Below are positions 18,041 through 29,213 of a stretch of DNA of 64,000 nt, in pieces. A program made the translations under genes and the position numbers. Below the pieces are notes generated by a model. That model was not told the DNA's origin. It saw nothing but the letters and a program-made list of their open reading frames with translations, and ran no database searches. Location: NCBI RefSeq assembly GCF_028401385.1, contig NZ_JAQOMR010000001.1, positions 1,552,501 to 1,616,500 on the forward strand, given 5' to 3'. The stretch is from Marinicella algicola. GTDB lineage: Bacteria > Pseudomonadota > Gammaproteobacteria > Xanthomonadales > Marinicellaceae. Within the stretch, counting starts at the first letter, position 1. The number at the start of each line of letters is the position of its first letter.

Positions 18041-19655
18041 CCAAGCGCGAACGCGTCTATCTGTTCGACACCACATTGCGCGATGGCCAGCAAACGCCGG
18101 GCATCGATTTTTCCGTCGAGGACAAGATCGCCATTGCCGTTCTGCTCGATCAGGCCGGTATCGATTATGTCGAGGGCGGTTATCCGGGCGCCAACCCGAC
18201 GGACACGGCCTTTTTGCCGAAAAGCGCACCGAAAACGCAAAAATGACCGCGTTCGGCATGACCAAGCGCGCCGGTGTTTCGGCGTCCAATGATCCGGGCC
18301 TGGCCGGCCTTATCGCCTCCAACAGCGATGCCGTCTGTCTGGTGGCCAAGAGCTGGGATTATCACGTTTCCGTAGCGCTTGGCATTTCCAACGACGAAAA
18401 CCTTGTCTGTATCGCCGAAAGCGTTGCCGCTGTTACCGCAGCCGGAAAAGAGGCGATGGTGGATTGCGAGCATTTCTTCGACGGCTACAAGGCAGACCGC
18501 GACTATGCGCTTTCCTGCGCAAAGGCCGCCTATGACGCAGGCGCGCGCTGGGTGGTGCTGTGCGATACCAATGGCGGCACCCAGCCGGACGAGGTGAGCG
18601 AAATCATCGCCGATGTGATCGCAAGCGGCATACCGGGCGCTTCACTCGGCATCCACGCACATAATGATACGGGGCAGGCGGTTGCCAATTCGCTCGCCGC
18701 CGTCATGGCAGGGGTTCGGCAGGTGCAGGGCACGCTCAACGGCATCGGCGAGCGCTGCGGTAATGCCAATATCATCACGCTTGCGGCAACGCTTGCGCTG
18801 AAGGCGCGCTACAACAACCGCTATGTGCTCGGCCTCGATGAAGCACGTCTCACCGAGCTTACTACGCTGTCCCGTGGCTTTGATGAGTTGCTGAACCGGG
18901 CGCCCGACCCGCAACTGCCTTACGTCGGCGCCTCCGCCTTCGCCACCAAGGCCGGTATCCACGCCTCGGCGCTTTTGAAGGATCCGCGCACATACGAGCA
19001 TGTCGACCCGGAGAAGGTCGGCAACACCCGCAAGGTGATGGTTTCAGATCAGGGCGGGAAGTCCAATTTCATCAATGAGCTGAAACGCCGTGGCATCACG
19101 GTTGCAAAGGACGATCCCCGCCTCGACAAGCTGATCTCGATCGTCAAGGAACGCGAATCCATCGGCTATGCCTATGAGGGCGCGGATGCCAGTTTCGAAC
19201 TTCTGGCGCTGCGTGAACTCGGCGACGTCCCGCATTTCTTCCATGTCGACAGTTTCAGGGTGATGGTCGAGCGCCGTTATGACAGTCACGCCCGGATCAA
19301 AACCGTCTCGGAAGCGGTGGTGAAACTCGAGATCGACGGACGCAGGGTGATGTCGGTGTCCGAAGGCGACGGGCCGGTCAACGCGCTCGACAAGGCTTTC
19401 CGAAAGGACCTCGGCAAATTCCAGTCGGAAATCGCCGACCTCAAGCTGGCCGACTACAAGGTGCGTATCCTCAACGGTGGTACGGAGGCGATCACCCGCG
19501 TGCTGATCGAGAGCATCGACGATGACGGTGTGCGCTGGTGGACCGTCGGCGTTTCGGAAAACATTATCGACGCATCGTTCCAGGCACTGATGGACTCCAT
19601 CACGTTCAAGCTGATGAAGAACCGCAGGCTTGCCGGGCGTGCCGCGGCGGAATGA
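18037..19655 (+). CDS. cimA: (R)-citramalate synthase (frameshift in sequence)
   Basis: LeuA-like enzyme condensing pyruvate and acetyl-CoA to citramalate for isoleucine synthesis via the threonine-independent route. The N-terminus VYLFDTTLRDGQQTPGIDFS has the metal/pyruvate-binding FDTTLRDG motif. The metal-ligand HxH is LGIHAHNDTGQAVANSL, and a C-terminal regulatory LeuA dimerisation domain begins near residue 395. One T is missing from the T5 run 18211-18215; restoring it gives DTAFFAEKRTENAKMTAFGM. About 540 residues, typical for CimA. Isopropylmalate or homocitrate synthase is less likely because the N-terminus and length match the CimA subfamily. Confidence 0.88.
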
Positions 19656-19776
19656 GTCCGATACGGAGTGATTTTCGCTCATCCATCAGTGGTATTGATC
19701 GATTCTTCACCAGAACCGGGTGGCAACTGGGGCCGTCTGCCGATATTGGCATTTGATCACATGATAGGAAATCGCC

Positions 19777-20720
19777 ATGTCGGCCGACGAGATTGACCCT
19801 GCACTGACACCTCCGACTGTCTCGCTGCCCGATGGTGACACGGCAAAGGGGTTTATGCTTGCCCTTACCGCTTTTCTCCTGTGGGGGTTTTGCCTCTGTA
19901 TCTCAAACTGGTCGCACATCTGCCACCGCTGGAGATACTCGCCCACCGCATTGTCTGGTCAGTTCCCTTCGCCGGCGTGATTGTGGCGCTCTCCGGGCAG
20001 GCCGGAGAAATCAGGGCAGCGTGCCGTCAGCCGAAAGTGCTGGCGATCGTTGGACTTTGCAGCGTTTTCATTTGCGTCAACTGGGGAACCTATATCTGGG
20101 CCGTCAGTAATGCCCATACGGTCGACGCGGCTCTCGGCTATTTTATCAATCCGCTGTTTTCCATCGCCATGGCTGCTGTCATTCTGCGCGAACGGCTCTC
20201 GAAGGGGCAGCTTGTCGCCATCGCGCTTGCCGCGACTGCCGTGCTCATTCTTGCCATCGAGGTCGGAAGCCTGCCGGTTGTCGCTTTGCTGCTACCGTTC
20301 ACCTTCGGGATGTATGCTTTTCTGCACAAGATCTTGCCGATCAGTGGCAGTCCCGGCTTCACGCTTGAGGCGCTGATCATGAGCCTGCCGGCGGCGACCT
20401 ATATCATCTATCTTGAGGCCACCGGGAACGGTCATTTCATGAGCACTCCCGCCGACACTCTGCTTCTTATCGGTTGCGGTGCGGCGACAGCGATACCGCT
20501 GATGATCTACGCCAATGCGGCCAAGCTCATGAAGCTGTCGACGATCGGCATCATGCAGTATATCGCGCCAAGCGTGATTTTCCTGATTGCCGTTCTGGTC
20601 TTCCGTGAACCGCTGCAGCCTGCCAAACTGGTGGCCTTTGTCCTTATCTGGATAGCGCTGGCCATTTACACCGTGTCAATGTTGCGTACACGCCGAAAGA
20701 CGCCTGCGCGGCTGGATTGA
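19777..20720 (+). CDS. rarD: RarD/EamA-family drug-metabolite transporter (frameshift in sequence)
   Basis: About 314 residues with ten membrane helices; starts at ATG 19777. The frame breaks in the G5 run 19883-19887. One more G gives FLLWGVLPLYLKL, leading to LEILAHRIVWSVPF, the RarD signature, and NWGTYIWAVSNAHTVDAALGYFINP. RarD proteins are inner-membrane carriers of unproven substrate (linked to chloramphenicol sensitivity or amino-acid export in relatives). It is not obviously in an operon; cimA ends about 120 bases upstream. Confidence 0.85.
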
Positions 20721-20836
20721 GGGCGGTCACATGTGCCGCCGCGGCCGAACCGAACCGGACATCTGCGATTTTGTCACTGATATCCGCGGTCGTGTTCGGC
20801 GTCTTCTAAACGGTCAGAAAAACGTCAATGGCGCGA

Positions 20837-21238
20837 TCAGACGTCCACGATATTGGTGACGGTCTCGCGGAAGAAATCCAGCAAGCCGTCAGTCTCGTGC
20901 GAGATGATATACGTCAGGCTTGTGACGTCTCGCTGTCTCTCACCATAGAAAAACTTCTGGCTAAAACAGGTCAGATGCCAGCCGTCGCCCAAGGCGAAGC
21001 TGTCAATGCCCAGTGCCTTGGTCCCTTTCGGAAACACGTCGCGCCCCAGCCTAACGATGGCCGCCATCAACGTCTCGCGGGATCCGGCTTGCTGCCAACC
21101 TGTATCCACCTCGTCGCGGAAGTGATCGATACGAAAATCGACGCCGTCTGAGATCAACTCAAAGAGCGACGGATCGCCGGCGGTGAATTTGGTGAGGACT
21201 TGCCCGATGGCTGTTTCCTCCGACAGGGCAGGCTGCAT
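20837..21238 (-). CDS. SnoaL-like/NTF2-fold protein
   Basis: 133 residues if it starts at ATG 21238. The frame stays open to 21319, but that part is antisense to a clear LysR fragment, so the shorter start is preferred. The pattern (DPSLFELISDGVDFRIDHFR, then alternating strands and a FFRETVTNIV end) resembles SnoaL/ketosteroid-isomerase-like small alpha+beta barrels. Such folds include isomerases, hydratases and non-enzymatic binders, so no reaction is proposed. It lies head-on against the truncated LysR gene and may have lost or borrowed its promoter there. Confidence 0.6.
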   Translation of the reverse strand: MQPALSEETAIGQVLTKFTAGDPSLFELISDGVDFRIDHFRDEVDTGWQQAGSRETLMAAIVRLGRDVFPKGTKALGIDSFALGDGWHLTCFSQKFFYGERQRDVTSLTYIISHETDGLLDFFRETVTNIVDV

Positions 21239-21240
21239 CT

Positions 21241-21538
21241 GGCCGATCTTCAGGGCCACCCAATAATCCAACGGCCATATTGCCTGAATTCCGATCGCAT
21301 GGATCTCGGGGCTTTCCACGTGTCCGCCGCAGCGCAGGCCATGAATGATATGCAGCTGCTGGAACTGGTTGCAGCTGGACTGGGGATTGCTTTTGTTCCG
21401 CGCTCACATGGAAACAGTCGCGAGGATATCGCGGTGTTGCTTCTGCTTGACGCAGATGCAGGAACGCGCAGAATCGGTATCTCGCATCGCAAGTCTGCTT
21501 TTGCAAAAGGACTGGCCCAGAGGCTGACGCTGAGCTAG
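21241..21538 (+). pseudogene. LysR-family regulator, 3' remnant
   Basis: Only the last 95-100 residues of a LysR substrate-binding domain remain: LADLQGHPIIQRPYCLNSD, then MQLLELVAAGLGIAFVPRSHG, a highly typical C-subdomain, to TAG at 21536-21538. The helix-turn-helix and the first two thirds are absent; upstream sequence is instead the coding strand of the SnoaL-like gene. The breakpoint falls within a few bases of that gene's start, suggesting a deletion or recombination joined the two. Confidence 0.7.
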
Positions 21539-21873
21539 CCTTCACATCATCGGGCAACGGCTGATCAGCCACTCCTGCGCAATTCAAAAATCGTCCAGAA
21601 CGAAGGTTCCATTTCGGACAACAGCGCTTAAACACGTTCAGGATTCGTGGAAGATTGATTCTAATCTGCTAGTCTGGCAGGGTTCCGATCTGGTTCCCGG
21701 CGGTGCACATACGGCAAGTTCCGATTTGGCATCATCGGTCATTGTCCGTTTGGAAGCATCGACGCGGCCTGGCGGGGTGAGGTCAAGGGAGCCTTTCATG
21801 CGGTTGTTCCGCAAAGCGGAGGCAGGAGTGCAAGGGCCGACGGCCAGAGGGCTGCCGGACAGGGGGTAGGATT
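21539..21873 (+). other. Intergenic leader of the Gfo/Idh/MocA gene; no gene recognised
   Basis: About 335 bases without a supported coding frame. The last 15 bases contain GGGGGTAGG, a strong ribosome-binding site for ATG 21874. No promoter is assigned with confidence. Confidence 0.5.
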
Positions 21874-23175
21874 ATGAAATACGCCATTGTTGGAACCGGA
21901 TCGCGACACAAGATGTTTCGCAGTGCGGTCGCCGAAACCTATGGAGATCGCAATGCGCTCGTCGGGCTCTGCGATATCAATGAAAAGCGCCTCGCTCTTT
22001 CTGCCAATGCGGTGCCTTCCGCTGGCAACGGCGTGGCGACCTACCGGGCGGCTGAATTTCCGGAAATGCTTAACGAACAGAAACCGGATACAGTGATCGT
22101 CACCGTGCCGGATTATCTGCACCACGAATATATCGTCAATGCGATGCGCGCCGGCTGCGATGTCATGACCGAAAAGCCGATGACCATCGACCTTGAAAAA
22201 CTGAAGGCCATTCTTGACGTCCAGAAGGAGACCGGCCGCAAGGTCACGGTCACCTTTAATTATCGCTACACTCCGGCCCGAACCCAGTTGAAGGACATCC
22301 TGATGTCCGGCGCGATCGGGGAGGTGACCGCTGTCAGTTTCCGCTGGTATCTCGACCGCGTTCACGGCGCGGACTATTTTCGCCGCTGGCATCGCTACAA
22401 GGATAAGTCGGGTGGCCTACTGGTGCACAAGTCAACGCATCATTTCGATCTCGTAAACTGGTGGCTTGGGTCGTCGCCGGTCTCGGTTGCAGCACACGGA
22501 ACCCGGTCTTTCTACCGGGCGGAGACGGCGGCGGCCCTCGGCCTTCATGAGCGCGGCCCGCGTTGTCACACCTGTCCGAGCGCTGGAAGCTGCGACTTCC
22601 GGCTGGATCTCGAGGCCGATCAGGCACTCAGGGCGCTCTATCTCGATGCTGAAGACGAGGATGGCTATCTGCGTGACCGCTGTGTTTTTGACGACGACAT
22701 CACCATTGAGGACACGATGCAGGTGCAGGCGGTCTATGGCAGCGGTGCCAGTCTCAATTATACGCTTTGCGCCTACAGCCCCTGGGAAGGACTTGAGGTC
22801 AAGTTTTACGGCACCAAGGGTGAGTTGTCGCACCGCCATGTCGAGGTTCATGGCGTTTTTGGCGGCAAGCAGAAAAAGTCCGGTGGCTCTGAATCGATGA
22901 CGACGACGCTCCACCTGGCCGGTGAACAACCGCAGAACCTCGCTGTCTGGGAAGGCGAGGGCGATCATGGCGGGGCGGACCCGGTCATGCTCGGCTATCT
23001 GTTCGACCCGGAATCCGGCGAGGACCGCTACCGACGCTCGTCGTCGCATATCGACGGGGCGTGGTCGATCCTGACGGGTATTGCCGCGAACCGGTCGATC
23101 GAGACCGGACAAACTGTGGACGTGGCAAGCTTTCTTGCCGAAGCCGGGGTCAACCTGCCGCCGAAGCAGTGGTGA
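21874..23175 (+). CDS. Gfo/Idh/MocA-family NAD(P)-dependent oxidoreductase
   Basis: 433 residues. The N-terminal Rossmann domain begins MKYAIVGTGSRHKMFRSAV, with VIVTVPDYLHHEYIVNAM and the catalytic-site motif EKPMTIDLE (the conserved EKP lysine). The C-terminal domain has KSTHHFDLVNWWLG, carrying the His/Asp pair usual for sugar or inositol dehydrogenases. A cysteine cluster (RCHTCPSAGSCDFRLD) near residue 235 is less usual. It likely oxidises or reduces a cyclic polyol or sugar derivative; the substrate is unknown. It stands alone, with a strong ribosome-binding site and no transporter next to it. Confidence 0.85.
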   Translation: MKYAIVGTGSRHKMFRSAVAETYGDRNALVGLCDINEKRLALSANAVPSAGNGVATYRAAEFPEMLNEQKPDTVIVTVPDYLHHEYIVNAMRAGCDVMTEKPMTIDLEKLKAILDVQKETGRKVTVTFNYRYTPARTQLKDILMSGAIGEVTAVSFRWYLDRVHGADYFRRWHRYKDKSGGLLVHKSTHHFDLVNWWLGSSPVSVAAHGTRSFYRAETAAALGLHERGPRCHTCPSAGSCDFRLDLEADQALRALYLDAEDEDGYLRDRCVFDDDITIEDTMQVQAVYGSGASLNYTLCAYSPWEGLEVKFYGTKGELSHRHVEVHGVFGGKQKKSGGSESMTTTLHLAGEQPQNLAVWEGEGDHGGADPVMLGYLFDPESGEDRYRRSSSHIDGAWSILTGIAANRSIETGQTVDVASFLAEAGVNLPPKQW

Positions 23176-23217
23176 TCGCCTGAACGCAGACCAGCGGTAG
23201 GCCGATGACATGATAAA

Positions 23218-26200
23218 TCAGCCTACCGGGTCAGTCTGCTCGAAAGACAACCGGTCCAGCAGATCGTTCAGCGGCTCCGGCTTGTGGATATAGAAGCCCT
23301 GGCCGAAATCGACTCCGAATGCCTTTAGTTTCGCGCAGGTCTCTTCATCGCTCACGAACTCGGCGATTGTCTCAATCCTCAAGACGCGAGCGACCTCGAC
23401 GAAACACCTGATCGTGGCTTCATTGAGCGGGTCGTTGAGCAGGCCGCTGATGAACTGGCCGTCGATCTTGAGATAATCGATAGGGAAGCATTTGAGGTAG
23501 CCAAATGATGAGGAACCTGCGCCGAAGTCATCAAGCGCCACCGAAATGCCTCTTCGGCGCAAATCATCGATGAAGGAAACGGCCTCATCCATATTGGTGA
23601 TGACGGCGGTCTCGGTGATCTCAATGCAGAGGCAGCGGCAGGTTTCGCTGCCGGCCTCGTCCAGAAGCTGGAGCGCTGCCTTGTGAAAAGCCCGGTCACC
23701 GAATGACTGACCGGACACGTTGACACAAATTTTGATCTCGGAGTCGCCAAGTCCGGACTTGGCAATCTGCTCAAGCGCCTGCGCGAGGACCCATCGATCT
23801 ATATGGGATACAAGGTTGAAGCGCTCGGCAGCCGGCAGGAAGGCACCCGGCAGGATGATCTCCCCATCCGTGTCGATCATGCGCAGCAAAAGTTCTATGT
23901 GGCGAACGCTTCTGGCGGCCTTGAGGGGCACAATCGACTGGGCATAGAGGATGAAGGATTGGTCCTGCAAGGCCCTTTCTATGCGGGTGGCCCAGCGCGT
24001 TTCGCCCGACCTTATCTTGAGCGTTTCGTCGCTTTCTTCCCAGACGTGCACGCGATTGCGGCCGGTCTCCTTGGCCACATAGCATGAGGTGTCCGCCGCC
24101 TGCAAAATCGTCGATACGCTTACAGAAGTTCTGTTGACCGGCACCAGACCGATGCTCGCGCCAACCCTGAATTTCTTGTCTTCGTGAACAAAACGGAATT
24201 CACTCATGCGGTCACAGATTTTCTGGGCTATCCGCAGGCCGTCTTGCGGGCTGCAATGCTCGAGCAGCACGGCGAACTCGTCGCCGCCGAGCCTTGCCAG
24301 CGTATCGTGCTTGCGCAGACTGTCCTGCATCAACTGGCTGACTTTTTAAGAAGCGTGTCGCCGACAGTGTGGCCGCACGTGTCATTGACGATCTTGAACT
24401 GATCGAGGTCGATATAAAGCAAAACGCAGTGAGTATTCTCAGCCTGAACGATTTCGAATGTCCGCTGTAGGCGACGGTCGAACTCCGCGCGATTGAGGAG
24501 GCCCGTAAGTGGATCGTGGCTGGCGCGATAGGTCATCTCGCGCGAAAGACGGCGTTGCTCGCTGACATCGTGAAATACCAGAACCGCTCCTAGAATTTCG
24601 CCTTCGGAACTGCGGATGGGCGCAGCGGGATCCTCGATGCTGTACTCAAGGCCGTATCGCCCGACCAGCAACGTATTTTCGGCAAGCTCCACAACCTGTC
24701 CCTGCGTCAGGCAGGCCGCAATCGGGTCCGGCGCGGTCTCGCGGGTCTCCTCGTTGACGATGTTGAACACGCGTTCGGATGGCAGGCCTTCCGCATCTTC
24801 CACGCTCCAGCCGGTCATGCGCTCGGCAACCGGGTTGAGCCAGCGGATATTGCCGTCAGCACCGGTCGTGATTACGGCGTCGCCGATGGAATTCAGCGTG
24901 ACCCGCATCAGTTCATGCTGTTCGGCCAGATCGAGCGTCATCCGGCGATGGGCGGTAACGTCCCAGGCGGCGCCGATGATACGATGCGGCTCACTGGCTT
25001 CGTCGCTGATCAGATTGGCGGAAAGATGCAAATGCCGAATTGAACCGTCGGGCAGAACCACACGGTGTTCCTCGTCGAGGTGCTCACCCGTTTCTGCTGT
25101 TCTCCGGACAGCTTGCTCCACCCGCTCCTGGTCTTCCGGGTGAACGGCGCGCCGCCAGACGTCGCTAATGTCCTCGTTTTCCTTACCGTTCAGGCCGTAG
25201 AGCCTGTACATCAGGTCGTCCCAATGGGCGATCTGTTGCGCGATTTCCAACTCCCATATGCCGATGCTGCCGCTATGGGTGGCAATCGCCATCCGCTCCG
25301 ACATCAAGTGACGTTCTTCCTCTGCGTTTTTCGTGCGGTGATGTCGGTATGGGTGCCGATCATTCTGAGCGGTACGCCGTGCTCGTCGCGCTCAACAACG
25401 CGCCCTCGGTCGAGGATCCATATCCAACGGCCATCCTTATGGCGCATACGGAATTCTTCCTCGAAGAAAGGGGCATCGCCAGCGATGTGCTTCACATCTG
25501 CCGCCTTGGCTCTTTCGAGATCGTCGGGGTGAATAAAACGCAGCCACTCACCGGCGGAATCGGAGATTTCATCGCGCCGGTATCCGATGATGGCGCACCA
25601 GATATCCGAGTAATGGGTCTTGCCCTCCTTCAGATTGGCGTCCCAAATGCCGATTTTGCCGTTTTCGGTCGCTATCGCCATGCGCTCATTGAGTCTTTCG
25701 AGCTCAAGACGCTGCTGGATCCGTTCGGTGACATCCTGAAACGCACCAATCAGCCGCACGAGCTTTCCGGTGCTGTCGAACTGTGCGGCCCCGGCAGCGC
25801 GAGCCCAGATTTGCTGCCCGTCAGCCCGGATCAGAGGCAGTTCCATGTCCCATGGTTCGCCGGTCGCAATGCTTCTCTCGACGGCGGCTTCGATTGTGGT
25901 GCGTGCCTCCGGCGCATAAAACGCGATTGCCTCTTCCATGGTCGGGCTGTGTCCGGGTTCAACACCGTGGATCCGGCAGGTTTCCTCCGACCAGAAGATT
26001 TTCTGGTCGACAACATCGACTTCCCAACCTCCGACGCCGGCGATATGGCCGGTGCGCTCCAGAAATGTTCGACTCTTCCTGAGCTCGTTCTGCGCGTCTT
26101 TCTGGCGCGTAATGTCCTGAAGTGTCCCGAACATCCATTCCGGTTTACCGTTTCCGGTCCAGGTCAGAATCCGGCCGCGCCCTGCAACCCAGACCCAGCC

Positions 26201-27729
26201 GCCGGATTTGTGGCGCAGCCTGGCTTCGTAATCATAACTGTCGGTTTCGCCGCGCACATGGGCGGAAAGAAGCGCTTCATGCTCGCTCAGATCGTCCGGA
26301 TGGAGTCGTTCGAGCAAAGTATCAATGCGCGCCGGATCGAGTTCGCGCAGGTCCTCGCCGATAATCGCCGCCCACTGCCGGTTAATTCGCAGTTCACCGG
26401 TCTGGATGTTCCATTCCCATGTTCCTGATCGCGTTGCATCGATGATCTGCTGGAGACGCCGCCGCTCTTCCTTCAGGGCGTTTTCCGCCCTTCGCCTCTG
26501 CGTTACGTCATCAATCGTGGAAATGATTCGCAGTGGGTTACCCTGAGCATCGCGCTCCAGGATGGCTGAAAGCAATACATCAAGGGTCGGGCCCGAGCGT
26601 GTCACCATTTGGCATTGCACGTTCTCGCAATGGCCTTCCGACAACAAGGCGGTCAGGAGTTCAGTTTTCGATATTCGCGCCGAATCTGGCGTCAGGAATT
26701 CGACGAGCCGCCTGCCGATGACCTCGTCACGGCTATATCCCGTGATCTCCAGCCAGCGGTCGCTCACGCTTAAAAGTGTTCCGCGCGGATCGGTGGAGTG
26801 AAGCATGGCGGGTGTCGAACGGTAGAGCGTCTCGATACGGCGTTTTGCAGCGGCAAGTTCTTTGTGCGTGGCAATCAGATCGCCGATATCGCGAATGATT
26901 TCGGTTGCCCCTGTGGTCTCGCCTCTGTCGGAGATGACAGGTCCAATCGATACAGAAACGGGAATCAAGCTGCCATCACGATGCAGGCGTTCGGTTCTGA
27001 GCGATCGTTCGCCGGCGCCAAGCCGACCGGAAAGGTCGGACTCCTCTTCTGCTCGTGGGGGACTGAGTATCAGCGAAAGTGGCTGGCCTTCGGCATCTTT
27101 CGCCGAATAGCCGAAAAGGCGTTCAGCCGATCGGTTCCAGTGACGAATTGTTCCCTCATCATCCATGGTCAGGATTGCGTCGGGACTGTTGTCCAGGATT
27201 GACCGCGCCTCGGCCTGGACGGCCAGCAATTCACGCTCGCGTAAGGCGACCAGGCGTGCCTCAAGCGCCTGGGCAGCGGCCTGCGCAAGATATCGCAGAA
27301 TATCCTTCTGCTCCTGGGTCAGTGTCTTGGGTACCTGGTCTACAACACACAGCGAGCCGACCTTCTCACCATCGGAAAGTTGCAGGGGACGCCCGCATAA
27401 AAGCGGATTTTCAGTCCATCTGTAACCAGTGGGTTAGCCGCAAAACGCTGATCCTGCGTTGCGTCCTTGACCTCCATTAAACGGTCGTCTTCAAGCGTAT
27501 ACCGGCAAAAGGAAATACTGCGCTCTGTCTGGTGTACACCGTCGAGGCCGTAATTGGCCTTGAACCACTGTGTATCTTCATTGAGCAAGGTGATCAGAGA
27601 AATCGACGTTCCGCATACCAAAGCAGCCGCCTTGGTCAGCGCTTCCAGCTCACCTGCCGGCGCCGTGTCGAGAGATCTCAACCGGTCGTAAGCGGAGAGC
27701 ACACTTGCCTCAATCGCTTGCTGGGTCAT
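23218..27729 (-). CDS. Large GAF-PAS(7)-GGDEF-EAL cyclic-di-GMP protein (frameshifts in sequence)
   Basis: About 1,500 residues once three single-base losses are restored (C near 27385-27388, A near 25318, A near 24345). Order: GAF (about 25-165, with FCRYTLEDDRLMEV), then about seven PAS/PAC repeats (for example NSPDAILTMDDEGTIRHWN, ENGKIGIWDANLKEG, NSIGDAVITTGADGNIRW). A GGDEF domain follows (DPLTGLLNR, active LGGDEF, and an RKHD inhibitory site five residues before it). Last is an EAL domain with ELLLR (ExLxR), DDFGAG and KIDGQFI. Both catalytic halves look competent. It is cytoplasmic, with no membrane helix seen. ATG 27729 is chosen because the GAF domain follows closely. Confidence 0.88.
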
Positions 27730-28044
27730 TTCGCCTTTTCGCGACCTCCATATTCTCGCGGCCAATAGTGTCGCTTGTAACGTCGGTTGCTGTTCTAGGA
27801 CACACTAATACTAGTGCCTAAAGAGAATAGAAACGACCCATCTGAGCAGATGGATTGCCTGTGGTGGGCGTTTGTTATCATCGGTTTGCACAAAAAATGC
27901 AATTAATACATATTATTCAAATGAATGAAGCAGAAAGTTAATGTAAAAATCTTCGCATAAAAAATGCGTGACCGCGTGCCAGGGTGAGTGGTGGCACCGG
28001 GTTGTCGATCGGATGAACCAGATTTCGACGGACCCGGGAAGGGG
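27730..28044 (-). other. AT-rich intergenic region; no gene recognised
   Basis: About 315 bases between the c-di-GMP gene start and the murB stop. The part 27800-27960 is AT-rich and probably contains the promoter of the c-di-GMP gene. Nothing else is recognised. Confidence 0.45.
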
Positions 28045-29030
28045 TCAGATTTCGATCGGCTCCTGGATCAGGTCGATTGCGTAACGGGTTCTGACCGTTG
28101 CTCGGATGAGGGCGGAGAAGCGCGCGATATCCGAATATGTTGCGCCACCGTGATTGACCAAAACGAGGGCATGTTTCTGATAGGTTCCGACCGGGCCGAT
28201 CCGTTCTCCTTTCAGTCCACACCGCTCGATCAGCCATCCGGCCGAGAGTTTTACGCTGCCGTCGGGCTGCGGATAGCGCGGCGCCCCTTCGATGCTATCG
28301 GCATGTGAAGCGCTGACCACAGGGTTGTGAAAAACGAACCGGCATTGCCGAGTCTGCGCCAGTCCGGCAGTTTGGCACCGCGCAGCGCAAGAACATGCGC
28401 CATCACCTTGTCTGCTGTTGTGTCCGCACCGAGCCTGCCGAGACCGGCATAGCCGCAATCCGGCTTCCAGCATTTCGGCAATTCCAGCGTGACCGACAAG
28501 ATGACATAGCGTTCCGGATCGCTCTTGAAGCGACTATTCCTGTAGCCGAAGCCGCATGAATCGCGGTCGAACTCGCATAATTTGCGTTCACGGGTGTCAA
28601 AGGCGGTTAACGAAAGGAAATAGTCCGAAAGCTGGACACCATAAGCTCCGATGTTCTGAACCGGTGCGGCTCCGACCGTGCCGGGAATACCCGCGAGGTT
28701 TTCGAGACCCGGGAAGCCGGAACGTAGCGTCCAGGCGACGAAATCATGCCAGTTTTCTCCGGCTCCGGCTTCGACAATATTGTGAGTTGCCGTTTGCTCG
28801 ACCAATCGGCGCCCGGCAATGCGCATGAGACCGACGACTGCCTCGACACTTTCGCGAAGCACCACATTGCTGCCGCCGCCCAGGATCCTGAGGGGCAGGC
28901 CGTGTCGCTCGCTGGCATCGAGGAGGGCACTGATGACAGAGGCATCTTCGATTCGCGCGACGAGGCGGGCGGTCGATTTCAGGCCAAGCGTGTTTTCGCG
29001 CGTGAGGTCGAAGTCAGGAGTAAGGATCAT
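28045..29030 (-). CDS. murB: UDP-N-acetylmuramate dehydrogenase, type I (frameshift in sequence)
   Basis: FAD enzyme reducing UDP-GlcNAc-enolpyruvate to UDP-MurNAc in peptidoglycan synthesis. It shows NTLGLKSTARL at the N-terminus, the FAD motif LRILGGGSNVVL, GIPGTVGAAPVQNIGAYGVQ and the YRNSRFK segment that marks E. coli-like type I enzymes. One T is missing from the T5 run near 28335; restoring it gives GSFFHNPVVSASHADSI, with the catalytic-loop SFF segment, and the true end at 28045. About 329 residues. It lies outside any division-wall cluster, and rhizobial cluster enzymes are usually type II, so it may be an extra or acquired copy. Confidence 0.88.
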
Positions 29031-29213
29031 GTCCGTGAGGTCGGTCCGGTATGGTTTGCGGAACGCCTGGTCCCGGCGCGGCGATCAACGCATATCACGT
29101 CGTGAACAATCAATAATCATCCCTTGATCGCAGTGCAAGCGCGGGCGAAGATGTCCTTAGAGGGGCAGCAAGGCCGGTAGCCGCTGGTTTGTGATAATTC
29201 CTCGGGCGGCTTC

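Noticed and set aside
20828..21151. Plus-strand frame opposite the SnoaL-like gene
   Set aside because: Mirror frame of the minus-strand gene with no family features.
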